Assembly: GCA_018697195.1 (NCBI GenBank)
Contig: CM031864.1
Location: forward strand, 25,988,086 to 26,052,085
DNA from: Certhia americana
Lineage: Eukaryota > Chordata > Aves > Passeriformes > Certhiidae
DNA: 64,000 nt
Direction of reading: 5' to 3'
Within the stretch, counting starts at the first letter, position 1. Each line of letters starts with the position of its first letter. The translations under genes were made by a program, and so were the position numbers. The notes beneath the pieces were generated by a model. It had not been told where the DNA came from, did no database searches, and saw only the letters and a list, made by a program, of their open reading frames with translations. Below, piece by piece: positions 33,742 through 45,597 of the stretch.

Positions 33742-36019
33742 TGTGATGTCTGTTGAGCAAATGGGAGTCAAGGCAAAGACTGAGGAAATCATTTTGGTAA
33801 TATGGGATTTTGGGAAGTGTGGGTATGCACAGCCCACATTTTAGGGCTGAAAAGGGACTGAAGTCTTCTATTCTTTTATTTCTATTAGGGGTCAGGAAAT
33901 CTGCAAATGGCTCAAAGCCAGTTAGAGTGATTGGTGCTTTCATCTGACCTTGCACAGCTGGATTTTGAAGGGAATGCCCCAAGAAGTCATTATGTGTTTG
34001 TATGTCCAAAAGGTTCTCTGCAAATGCAATGAATTCCCCATTGTAATCTCACCCTCAGCTTTGACCCCTGGTTATTGTTTAATACAAACAGTAAAAGGGA
34101 GAAGATGGATTAACATTGAAAGAGACTAAATAGTCCAAGAGAGCAGCAAGGAACAAATCGAATTAGTTTTAAATCTGTCTTTTGTGGGTAGTGTCACTCT
34201 TAACACCTTGTTCATTTTTTTGTTTCTTTGAGGTGTGAGAGTCAGAGATGGAGGTGGGAACGATGCTGATGTGTCACTTCAGGTCCAGCAAACCTTCCCT
34301 GAATGCTGGGACAGAGAGGCTGTCACATAAATTCTCATTACACATTTATGGTGCTAAATTGGTCTTGTAACTGAAGAGAATTTAGGCTCTTCTAGAGATC
34401 ATATCTGTCTCTAAAGTTATAGGAGTAAAATATGACACTGCTGTCCCTCAGGGCTGCAAGAATTTCAGCTGGAGAGTCCTGAAAATGAAGTCAGAGGACC
34501 CTGAAACGAAATGCTGGGGAATTTCACTTTCGAGGCTGCATTATCCTGATCTGCATGAACTACCCGAGGTGATGATATAAAGCTTTCCTGCTTTCCTAGG
34601 GGATGGGGTAGTGGAGGAGCTCCACAGGAATACATTTACTTGCAATTTGCTTGCTTAGCACACTGTAGCACGCAATTTATATATTTCCATGAGAAGCAGA
34701 AGCATGTGCAGCCTCTTCCCAGGGCCTCCTTTCTCTCCTTTCCTCTCCTCTTTCTCTCTTTTTAACCTCTGCTGTTAGTGACCCTTTCTTTTGGGCTCCC
34801 CAGGAATTCCCCTGGGTCACCACATTTGTAGATCACACTCAGATGACAGCTCTCTGTCACACAGTGTTCCTGGCATCACTGGTTGCTGTTTCTGAATGCA
34901 AATTTAAGCTCATTCCCTACAGCAAAATTGTAATGGGAAACTTAATGAGGGCTTTTTTTGAACTCTGGGAATTTTTGTATTTTAAAAGTAATCACTTATT
35001 CACATCGACTCCAATGTATTTTTAAGGATGGCAGAAGGAGAGTAGAGGCAAGGAAAAGGTGCCAAATGTGTTTTGTGCTGGTAGGAAAATCAAACCACTG
35101 TGGTTTCACCTCTCAAAAAATGAGAAACTATCAAAAAGCAACAATTCCCACCATCAATTTGACCCCTGGCAAAATCAGTTCCTAATTCCTGATGTATTTA
35201 AAAGTTAGGCTAAGACACTACAGGTGCGATCCAGTTTTCTGGAGAAGCTGCTGGAAGCTGTTTAATCTTACAAGAACACATGTGGAGTAGTCTAGCCCTC
35301 CTGGACTTCATATTCCTTTGTCAAAGCTGGAAATTTCCCAGCAGGAGCTGGAGCAAACCATGAACTGGGCAATAACAAGCATTTGAGAAGAAGAATAAAC
35401 AAGCCTAAATCTGACAGCCCTGCAGAATTTGCCCCAGAGAGTGTAAGATGGGTTATTTATATTAGTTCTTTAGCTCTTTAAGCAATATTTCAAATAACCA
35501 TTAATCCCAGTTGATTGGGAGTTTCAGGGGGTGATTGGGAGTGAGGAGAAAGAATTTAAAAAAAAAATCTGAAGGAAAACCAAGAGCTGCTGCTACTTTT
35601 GTCTTATTTGCACAGGAATCCATGTAAATTATCCTGCCTCCTGATCTCTGCTCTGCTGGAGTGGATCATTCAGTGGCACCCTGGAGAAGGGATCTTTGTA
35701 GAAATAGCTGGTGCTGATGACTTATTAGTACTCAAAAATAGGAGAATATAGCAGAGAGCTCCCAAAATACTGCCATAGGAAACTACAGAGAGTGGGGGGC
35801 CTGTAATCACCTACAAGGAGTGGGCACTAAGGGTGCTTCAGGGATGCAGATAAGAACACTGATAAAGCTTATTTAGGGAATAACAAAGGGTACAAAGAAC
35901 GAGAATCCAGCATAAAGTGACTGCCCATGAAAAAGGAAAACGGGATACAGCATGTGATTTATGCACTAATGAGGAAAAAGCAAGTTAGCAAACCATTCAG
36001 AAAGCCACAGACTGGATTT

Positions 36020-36240
36020 TATAGATAGGTAATGTGATGGATTAGATCTTGCAATTAAGGGATGAATATTGTGTATATGTCAAGAGAAGTTTTATTGATA
36101 TATAGTTACGTTACTGTGATTTGTTGTCCAGACATTCTCTGTTCTCCCCATAGTCCCCTTTCCTCCCCCCCACCCCTTGTCTCTGTTGCCACCAGACAGC
36201 CTTGGTTGTGAAAGAATTGTGGAGGGAGGGCGTGTATATG
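36020..36240 (+). repeat. Left copy of an LTR-like direct repeat
   Basis: From 'tatagataggtaatgtg' on, this block aligns with 37822-38032 at roughly 90% by eye outside one variable stretch of about 25 bases. It matches the left part of the right-hand LTR-like block but runs into the GT-rich minisatellite instead of the TATA and poly(A) parts. It could be a truncated or rearranged 5' LTR. Confidence 0.75.
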
Positions 36241-36780
36241 TGTGGTGTGCATTGCTGTGTGCACGTGTGTTAAATTATCCCCTCTCAGGTGTGAGTAAAT
36301 TTGTGCACAGCTCTGAGCTTGTGAGTGTGCACATGCTCTGCAAGTGTGAGCATGGCCCTGGGCAGGGTATGTGTGTGTTGATGTGTATGACACCACACAT
36401 ATTAGTGTGCACAGCTTTATATACACGAGTTAATGTACACAAGCTCCAGGTACAAGCAAGTCTGGTGTTTGTGGGCACATGTGCATTGATAGAGACTGTA
36501 CATAAGCGAGTGTCTGTGTAGCACACGTGTGCTAGTGTGCACAGGTTAGGTGTGCACAGCTCCGTGTGTGTGCAGGTGTGTGCTGCTGAGAGGTACCAGT
36601 GCACATCTGTGCTGGAAGGCAAGTCCCTGTGTGTGCACTGGCTTTGCACATATCCCTGGGTGCACACACTGGGCCCAGAGGCACAGTGCTGGATACATAG
36701 CTCTGTGCATCAGGCTGCTGTCCCTCCTGAAAAAACAGGTGTGTGTGTATGTGTGTGTTTGGGTGCGTGTGTCACTACCT
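36222..36780. repeat. GT-rich degenerate minisatellite
   Basis: About 560 bases in which 'gtgtgcacag', 'gtgtgtgc' and related words recur irregularly. A purer GT microsatellite is near 36739-36772. It starts where the left LTR-like copy stops matching the right one. The cysteine/histidine-rich frames on both strands are products of the repeat. Confidence 0.7.
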
Positions 36781-37821
36781 AGCTCTGCTGGCTGGAGTAG
36801 CCCGTGGCTCTCTGTGCATACTCTGTTATGGTATGTAGAGTTCAACTTAGCTAATGACAGAGGCACAAAGTTCGGCCTCCTGACACCAGGATCAAGAATC
36901 AAATGCATTCTTATGTCTCTACTGACTGCAAGGTGGGAGTACGTGCACAACCCACTAGAGAGTTCCAAAGAAGCAGAGTTCCTGGAGGTTCTGTGAAACC
37001 CCCAAGACTGGATGACATGGATACAAATCATGAAGAAGAGGGATTGCTTCCACTGAGCCATTCTGAGAAGACAGGAATGCCTGCAAACAATCCTATTCAA
37101 ACTGCTGTTTCATGGTGATTCAGTGAATCTATTTATGTTCTTACCTTGTGTTATAATACTGTAGACATGTTAGAACTTGCAAATGTGTGAACTCATTCTT
37201 TTAGATTGATGGGCTAATGTTATCCCCCTGTTGTTGTGCCGTGTGAAAGACTGATGAAGGCCTCACAGGGCTTCTCTGCAGCTTTAGATGACTGCTTAAG
37301 TAACATTTTGAGCAGAGAATTTAAATTATATTAGTCATTGATGTAATTGTCCTATTTTAAATGGATGGAGATTACTGGTGTCTGTTGAGGAGAGGAACAG
37401 TGAAAAGTGATGAGGTGATTTGCTTGGGAACTGACAAGTGAAGTACGATGGGAGCTAGAGGGCAAGACCAGGTTGGCCCTTGTGCTCACCACTGGGAAGA
37501 TTGTATAGCCCTGCTGTCACCAGCAACCCAGTAGGCATGGTAGGTGAGGGTAGAAGCCATACTGGACCTCTATTACTCCCTTTTGTCTCCTCAGACCAAT
37601 TCATGTCACAAACTCCACAAATTATTTTGCTTAGAGAAAAAACGCGGTTTCTTTTCCTTTTTCCACTGTCCTCATTCACATCAACAAATGCTATTATGAC
37701 ACATCAAAAAAAAAAAAAATCGAATTTGACTTAAGAGAGGCATGAGTAAACCATCAAAATCAAAAAAGAAGGTTAATTGCTCGAGCTAAATGACATAGAG
37801 AAAAAGAAATGGGGGGTTTGC
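36781..37821. other. Sequence between the two LTR-like copies
   Basis: About 1 kb with no recognisable gag, pol or env reading frame. A 14-base A run is at 37706-37719. A purine-rich stretch 'gaaaaagaaatgggggg' (37800-37816) lies just before the right copy, as a polypurine tract would in a retroelement. If this is an element it is non-autonomous or heavily deleted. Confidence 0.5.
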
Positions 37822-38355
37822 TATAGATAGGTAATGTGGTGGATTGGCTCTTGCAATTAAGGGATGAATATTGTGTGAATGTCAAGAGAAGTTTTACTGA
37901 CATATAGTTGTGTTACTGTGATTTGTTGTCCAGATATTCTCTGTTCTCCCCATAGTCCCCTTTCCCCCTCAGTATTGTCCCCAGCCAGCCTGGGTTGTGA
38001 AAGACTTGTGGAGGGAGAGTGTGTACACATGGCCCTTGCATGGCATAGGAAAAGCTTGTTGCTAGAGGGGCATGGCATGACACCACCTGACCTCCAGTCA
38101 AGGTGCAAGAAAGTGATCTCCACTGATGGATGGTGAAGAAGAGTGGACAGACAGACTTTGGGAGGGGCCAGGGTTGGCCAACACAACCCCAGGGGCATAA
38201 AAGGCAGAGCAGCTGTTTTGTAGACGTTTTGTAGCCATTTCGTAGCATGTGGCAAACGGTCATGTGATGTGTCCCTTTCCTTATTCAGTCCTTTGCTGTA
38301 TTTCTTGAGGTTTAATAAAGCTTTGAAATTTTAAAACTGATAGTCGTTCCTCACA
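37822..38355 (+). mobile_element. Probable retroviral LTR, right copy
   Basis: It begins with the repeated 'tatagataggtaa' and a TG at 37835, and probably ends with CA at 38353 or 38355. It has a TATA-like CATAAAAG at 38196-38203 and AATAAA at 38314-38319, about 110 bases apart. That fits a U3-R-U5 layout on the + strand. Its first 210 bases repeat 36020-36240. The family could not be named from memory. Confidence 0.6.
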
Positions 38356-38754
38356 CTGGAGAAGAAGAAATTCCATTAACAGCATTGGAATCCTCCTGGT
38401 GAGGAAGGTGAGATGTTGAGGACAATGAAGGGACATTCAATGATGGGTGGGACAAGAAGTGGAAAGGGGGAGCTCCCAGAAAAAGGGGGAGATGTGAGAA
38501 AGTTCTGCATGTGCAGGTTGTAACTCCATCATTGCAAAATGGCTGAGCCAACTGGATGCTTTGCACCTCAAATGTTTGTATCCTTGTAATTGGACTAATC
38601 AGACTAATTGGACTAATTCCTGGATTGGACAGTCAAGGCTTGAATTAACCTGTCAATAAATTCTTGGCCCTGCATGTAAATTTTATTCCTTTGGTTCAGG
38701 TGGGTTGGCAGGGAGCTGGTGAAGTCATCTGCCCTCTAAAGTCTGTGTGCAACA
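38356..38754 (+). mobile_element. Possible second retroviral 3' end: polypurine tract and LTR
   Basis: At 38480-38492 there is a purine tract 'aaaaagggggaga' directly followed by TG (38493). A block then runs to '...gtctgtgtgcaaca' at 38754, with AATAAA near 38655-38660. The order purine tract, TG start, AATAAA, CA end is that of a retroviral 3' LTR about 262 bp long, different from the LTR to its left. No partner copy is visible in the window, so this rests on signals alone. Confidence 0.4.
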
Positions 38755-39370
38755 ATAACGTAGGATGGCTAAAAGGCTTTATTGTATCCTTCCAGAATGA
38801 GAGTAAGAAGTGGTTCATCGGGCAGAAGTTGTGGTAAATGCTGCAGCTTTAGGTGAACTTCCAGTAATGGAAGGGAGAGACATTGTTTGAAATCTGCCTG
38901 GATTTTTCCTGCTGCTTTTTATGCAGCTGGGCTCTGATTTTAGTAAATGTGCAATGAAATAGGAAATGAGGAGAAGGTGCCCTTCCAGTGCTTGTGCTGT
39001 ATATCTTCTAGCACAGGGACATTCAGACAAGGTTGCAAAGCCGGCCAAGGCTGCTTGTTTCGAGGCAGTAGGAAATTACCCTTCCTGCTCAGGAAAGCAC
39101 AGATTCGACTCTACAGCCAAGCTCATTGGTGAATTTTCGTGAAAACTGTTATAAAAGCTACTTCTGAAGGGCGGGGGGGAAGGTTTTTTCCCCCAAAGAT
39201 TTCCTAATATCTAATCTTTAATTTAGTCTCCTGGATTTGGATTGTAGTTTTCAGATGTTTTGTTTGCCTCAGAAATGAGGCTTCAGGTGGTTGAGCCAGG
39301 TAACCAGTCAGTCCTCTGCCATTGCTGCCTGTTAATTCCAGCAGAATGGAGAAATAAAATTCACCCTCTA

Positions 39371-39466
39371 ATCACAGAATTCCAGACTAGTTTGTGTTGG
39401 GAGGGATCTTAAAACTCACCTTGTTCCACCTCTGCCATTGTGGGAACACCTTCCACTGGACAATCT
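39371..39466 (-). mobile_element. CR1 3' end, antisense
   Basis: It reads 'atcacagaattccagactag', 'gggagggatcttaaaactca' and 'ggaacaccttccactggaca', a worn CR1 tail with a small internal deletion. Confidence 0.8.
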
Positions 39467-41428
39467 CTTCCTTCCTGCAGTCTGTCATCTTTCCCCAACT
39501 GCTGTGGGATTTGTGGGATATTTCTGTGCATTTGTGCGTGTGTTATTAATTTACCTCTTTTGTCAGCAGAAATGCCACAATATCCCATTTATATTTGGCA
39601 AACTGGGATTTGCCTGGGCCTGTTTAAGCAGCTCTAGGAACAATGGGGAGGGGGTAAGAGCATGCCCTTATTTTCTCCCGTAATTTGTTTCCATTCCCGA
39701 GGATGAGCTTTCTCTGCCCTGGAAGTTCTCCCCACATCCTCTAGATGCTACTCGTGCTCTGCAGGAGTCAGAATTCCTGAGCAAACCCCTGAGCTGAGCC
39801 TGTGGAGCTCCTTCTCTGCCAAACCTAGCGTCAGCAACCTCCCTCCCCTCCCCTAAATCCCTTTCTCGATTGTTCCTGTCACATTGAGAATTTACAAAAT
39901 TGTCACTTAAGAGGAGAAAGTGACAATTTCCCTCAAAATCTTCTGGTTGCAGGAACCTCTCTCACCCTTTTCCTCAGCACATGAAATTCATCCAGAGCAA
40001 GGCAACACTTCGGAGAGCAAAACAGCAAATAGTAAGGCTGCCCATTTTAACTCTTCCCTGAGTCTGAGTTTGGTCCTGCAAGGAATTTCTAATGAGCTTT
40101 GCACTCTCTTTTATTAGTACAGGGATTAAAGGAATGTGTTGTGAGGTTTGCCACTAATTTTATTTTTGTGTTCTCATGTTTTCACTTGTTGTTGTTCTGT
40201 TACATTAGCACTTAGGAAAATGTCTTTTTAAAGAGAATTTGTGTGTCTTTGTGTCTCTTCTGTTGTGTTTTTGCCCAACCGCTCCCTGGGGGAAGAAATT
40301 TTTTCTGATATCCAGCCATACCTTCCTCTGACATGTCTCCAGTCATTCCCATGCTCAAATTAATTGTAAAACTCAGTTTTATCTCACAGGCTTGACTTCA
40401 ACTCTTTTTGCTTCCACTTCACTGAGAGACCTTCAGCAAAACATCCCAGTGCAGAAAGTCAGGGGGAGGTTTTCAGTCCACTATCACACTGAGGGGTCTA
40501 GGGAAGGTAAAACCATCCTGCTGAATGGCCCCAAAATTGCCTCAGGCTGCCTGCAGGTTCAGCAAGGTGATGTTGCATGAGTTACCCATAAATCATAAAT
40601 CAATGGCAAACTGGAACAGAAGCATGAGGGAGCAGCTTCTGGGACTTTGTAGAGAGATCCTGGCCTTCACAGGGTTAAGATGTTTAAATCCCAGGTTGCA
40701 TGCCTGTGCTGGGTGGCCTCAGCCTCTCCTTGCCTCTCCAGTCTGACTTTAACTTCCCTTCCCAGTCTGTGCCTGCAGTGACCAGGGAGAAAGGCTTGTG
40801 GGCTCAGCTGAGTGTGGTAAAAGTGTTAATTAGTAATAGACCACTTATGCTGTGGAAGAGCTGCTTGTGTGCAGTTTTGGGTGTTCTTTTCAAAGGTCAG
40901 AAGAGACATGAGTAGCAAACCTTCCATACATCCTCTCAGAGGGGACGCTGTTTCAAAGTGACTTTGGACAAAAGCCACAAAATTCTCCCTCAGTAGCCAC
41001 AACTACATAGGTGTGGTGTAAAACCTCTGGTCACATGTAAATGTTTTCAGAGGAAAAATGCAACTTTTTCAAAGCTTTCCTGTGTCTTCAGTTCTGACTT
41101 ATTACAGTTACTTCTGCATGAAGCATTTTAAAATGTTTACATACAATCTAGTTAATATGAAGCCCTTCATAAATTTTAACTGTCTGTGACAACAGCTCAA
41201 TAAATTTTCTTGACCCAGCCAGCTGTGTGTCTTATAGAAAGTATTTAATGTCTTTAAGGAGCCCCAGGCAGGTGGGATTTGGCAGATTAATGGTTGGCTG
41301 TGGACAAGCAAAGGGAGCAACATAGAAGCCCTTGTCCTGCTCCAGCCCAGGCTGTGCTGGATATGCCTGAGGTTCCAGGCCCTGGTAGAGAAGGGGGCAG
41401 CAGGATCATGATGAACTGGTGTTAAAAT

Positions 41429-41576
41429 GTGGAATCTATTTCCCAGGAAAGTTGTCCAGGGCTCATGGACATCAAGGCTTGGACCTTCCTGGTCTTGTGG
41501 AAGGAGTCCCTGCCCATGGTGGAACAGGATGAGCTTCAAGATCCCTTCCAACCTGAACCACTCTGGCATTCTGTGG
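41429..41576 (+). mobile_element. CR1 3' fragment, sense
   Basis: It reads 'ggaatctatttcccaggaaa', 'cttgtggaaggagtccctgc' and 'agatcccttccaacctgaac', ending 'ggcattctgtgg'. Confidence 0.82.
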
Positions 41577-44206
41577 TGACACGTTACAGCTGTCTCTTCT
41601 CCCTGAAAGGTTTTAACTCACACCTCTGAGAACAAGAGGTTCCCCAACAGGTTGGTTTTTTCTTGCTGCCTGGAAGCTCAGCTTCCCTTGGGGGTAACCT
41701 CAGTATGGATATTATTAGCTGATGGTCCCCACCCCAGTGGTGTGAAAGGCCTTCCATTTCTTAAATTCCATTCAAAAGCACAGAGAAATTCTCATGCCAA
41801 ACACTTCTGCTGGGTCACCAGCTCCAGAAAATTATTATTTGCTGAGGTGAGGGAGGTGCTGAGCATGACCCTACTGCACAGAGCTCTTCCTAGTCCAACT
41901 CTGTAGTAGTGTGTTCCAAGACCTTCCTGTCCTCTCTCCCAACTCAGCAAAATAGGAATGTGGACAAATTTCTCTTCTTACCTGTTGTGTTTGCACAACA
42001 CTTGGTTGTATGCCCTGTCCCAGCTTAAATGTGCAAATTGTTGAAAACCCTTTATCTTTCTCTCCTTATAAGATACTCTATTTTTGTTACCTGGCTGAGA
42101 ATCCAATGCTCTTCTGAGTGCTTCTGGGAAAAGACTATGCAAAAGTGCTGGATTTCGTCCCATCCCCAGTCATTTACTTCCTTTAGCAGATCATGAAAAA
42201 AAGAAAACACAGCAGTTCACCAATGGGTTTTATATCAGAAACACTTCCCTTTTCTGCTCCAAAGCACTGATTGCACCATGCACGTGGTCCCTGCACACCC
42301 TGGGACATCACCTGCAGCTGCTGGACTGCCCCGAACACCCCACTTTTTCCCAGAGGAATAAAATGAACAATTTTGGAGAGTGTCTTGGGGATGTGGGCTG
42401 TCAGTCTTTTTAAGATTGTTGTGCTTTTGTTTTTACTGAGGCTTTTCCTGGCTGTGGCTGTTGCAAATGATCCCAGAAGGGATTTTACACAGGGTGTAAA
42501 TACAATCTGATGGGTGAGGACTTTGATAGTTTGGAGGGGTGTGCATCCATGTAGGTGTTTTGAAGGTTTAATTTCCATTTGGTTCAGTTTGGTTTGTTTC
42601 AGGAACTGGAATTGGATGGGGATTTCATTGCTACAGATGGTGCCTTGACAGAAATCTTTGGTGTAGTACAAATGGAGCAGAAATTTCAAATTATGCCCAC
42701 AGGCTCAGAAGAAGAGAATCCAGATCAGTAATGCAGCAGGTGTTGGTCATTTGTAATTCCTGCTCCCCCATTTGGATGATATCAAGCAGCCCTTCAGTTC
42801 TGGGACTTATGCAGCTTTGGCTCTGATGTATTGATGTCAGCAGTACCTTTTATTTTCCCTGAAACACAATGTCTGTACATGTGATTCAGCCAGGGTTCAA
42901 GCTGAGTGCCAGCCAAGGCTTTGTTAACTTTGCTTGCCCATCCTTTGGGAACAGCTCAATTTGCACCTGAAATGAGGATGGTGAGTTTTCTGGTGCCTCT
43001 GCCTAGGATAATCCTGATTTAAAAGCCCTGACTGGAAACTTCAGCAGCCCTTGGCCCTGGTATTTAGAAACATGGGGTATTTTGATGGTCTTGGTCAGCT
43101 TGGTGTTTCCTCCTCGAAAATTACAGGGGAAGTTTGAGGATAATGATTAGTCTTGTGTTTTTCTAGTGTTGTACCATGGTAACATTTCCAAAGCAAAGGA
43201 AACATCAATCTTGGTGCCTTGTATTTTAGATGGTGCTGGTTGTACATTTGCAAGCATCAGGTTTTAGCTATGCCACATTTTGGTATGGAAGAACAAAATT
43301 TCTTAAAGCAAGGTTCATCCCATGGCAGAAAATATTTACTTGAAGTTGAATATAATGGGATAATAATTGAAAGTTTCTGAAGCTTCTGGTTTTTTAAAAA
43401 GTCAGTTTATGCCAACCTGATGTATAACATAACATGTTTCATTTAAAAATAAAAAGTATATGAGGAAATATTCTTACCATTTAGTTTTACTTAAAACTTA
43501 GAAAAAAGGGTAGAAGATATTTGTTAAAAAAAGGGAAAAGGGAGTTTAGAAACTATTTAGGTATAAAATATTCTGGAATCTTTTGAAAGGGCTAGCAGCA
43601 AAGCTGTTAAAATACATGAATCTTATCTTCTGCCTTGGTTTATTTGATAACTGTTCTTGTATCTTGGAACCTTACTACAGGTTTATGGGCTAAAATTGTA
43701 TAGTGTAGTGTCACATTCCTCTTATTGGTGCTCTTGATGCAGAACTCCAGGATTCAGGACAAGGTCCTGGCCTGCTCACATAGATGTGTGTCCTTTGGCT
43801 TTTTGGCCAGGTTTCAGCCTTTTCCCAAAGCTTCACTAGAGGGGGGTGTTTGTGTGTCACAGTTGTCTGAGATGTTTCCATCTGAACTTCTTCATTAGCT
43901 GAAATTAGTTCAATTTAATTGATTTTGGCTTGTGCTGCCTGGCTGCAGCTGGGATGTCCTTCCTGTCCAACTCATCTCTCTTTGAGGGGTAATCCTCTAA
44001 CGTTTACTTGGAATATGCTCATTAAATCTGGTTGTTCTCTGTCTTGCCACACTTCCTGTCTCCCCACTTGTCACCTTTGCATGGATTCAGTCCTGTGAGA
44101 CACAGGGAAATTCTTCCCTCTGCTTTCCAGTCATCACTTGCCCCACAGACATAATTTTTTCTTTGGACAGTAACTGTGACTTGGAAATTGGGATTTTATT
44201 GCAGAT

Positions 44207-44355
44207 ATCACAGAAACACTGACTGGTTTGGGTTGGAAGAACCTTCAAGATTATCTTATTCCTCTCCTGCCATGGGCAGGTGAGAGGTCCCTCTGAGTAG
44301 GAAACCTTCTGCTGTCCCAGGTTGCTTCAAGCCCCATCCAGCCTGACCTGGAACA
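44207..44355 (-). mobile_element. CR1 fragment, antisense
   Basis: It reads 'tatcacagaaacactgactg', 'gtttgggttggaagaacctt' and 'ttcaagccccatccagcctg', with an inserted or diverged stretch in the middle. Confidence 0.82.
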
Positions 44356-45560
44356 GTCCAAACCACCATGAAGACCACATCATGGGGGATGGAGAGATGT
44401 TTTCTGAGCGCTAAGTGGAGCAGCAGCCACAGGGGAGCTCAGTACAAGGAAAGATCAGTCATAAGAATGTAAACTTTGAAATAAAAGCAGAAAATTGCTT
44501 TAGGTCTCACAGGAAAGTGAAACAAAAGTGCCCTGAAAGCAGCAAAGGAGAGTGTGAGGTTGACACCAGCTCCTGTTGGTGTAGACACAGAATTCACTCT
44601 GTGATTATTGCTCGGTTTTTATAATTCTTTTTATGTATTTACAAGAGGGGATTATGCAAATGAATTCATTAACATTTTAGTACAGATCCAGCTGAACTGC
44701 TGGTAAAGAACACCCTCAAAACTTTGAAGGGAGGAAGAAGTTTTTCTAACCGCTGTCCCCATCTCGTGGTATCTGCTCTTTGCAAATTGCTTTGCACAAA
44801 GGTCGAGAGGAGACAGTGTCTGATATTGGAAGTTGGAATTGAGCTCTTTTTCCCAAGCACTGTTACCAAAGCTCCTTGTTCACCAGGCTGTTACTTATCC
44901 TTAAATGCTTGATATACAGCTGAAAGATGAATTGAAAGCCTCAATGGATTTCTTGGTTCCTCTCCTAATGACGTGAAAAAAATCCTGCATGGGATGGCAT
45001 AGACTGGCCAAAGGACTTGTCTGAGAATAACAAAACTGCAAATAAAAATACCCTTCTGTCTGTTGAGGTTTAACCTCTCCTCCTAAGGTGGGGAGGAGGA
45101 TTGGGAAGAAAGTAGCAGTTTCATAATTTAAACAAAATAAAATATAATAATAATTGTATTGAAAGGGAGAGAGACAAAGCAAAACAGCAGGAAAGATGAA
45201 TGATGCCCAATATCTAAGTCCTCCAGCAATGATTGTTCCCTTGCAGACAGCTCCCCCAGTTTATGCACTGGGCATGGCATTCCATGGTATGGAATATCCC
45301 CCTGGCCAGTTGTGGGTCAGCTGTCTGGGCTGTGCTCCTGGCTTCCTGTGCACGTCCTTAAGGAAAACTGCACAATCTATCCCAGTTTTGGAAAGGAGAA
45401 TAAATAATACATTGGCAGATACACAACACAGGTACCTGTATGAAATTTTAATGAATGTGGAGCTGTAATTTAAGCTCTGTTTTTCCATCACCCCTCTGCA
45501 CATACTGTGAAACAGGTGAGGGATTGTGCAGACAGTGGGCCACTAAAAGAATGCAGTTAG

Positions 45561-45597
45561 GTCATCTTGGAGGTCTTTTCCAACTTTGATGATTCTG
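45561..45597 (+). mobile_element. CR1 3' tail remnant, sense
   Basis: It reads 'gtcatcttggaggtcttttc' and 'caactttgatgattctga', the last bases of a CR1. Confidence 0.7.

Larger units (their letters stand above)
29129..36019. other. Intergenic DNA
   Basis: No coding exon is recognised. CR1 pieces lie at 29781-29889, 32866-32900 and 33609-33741. A (TTTG)n stretch is at 31166-31188. The rest is unremarkable AT-rich DNA with a somewhat GC-richer patch at about 30540-31020. Confidence 0.6.

Noticed and set aside
36546..37100. 184-codon minus-strand frame and overlapping + strand frames rich in Cys and His
   Set aside because: They translate the GT-rich minisatellite, which stays open in several frames because its words lack stops.
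36781..37821. Retroviral genes between the LTR-like repeats
   Set aside because: No protease, reverse transcriptase, integrase or envelope motif is visible in any frame.
42183..42689. 168-codon minus-strand frame
   Set aside because: No family resemblance, no splice context and no transposon origin visible; a frame of this length is within chance expectation for 64 kb.
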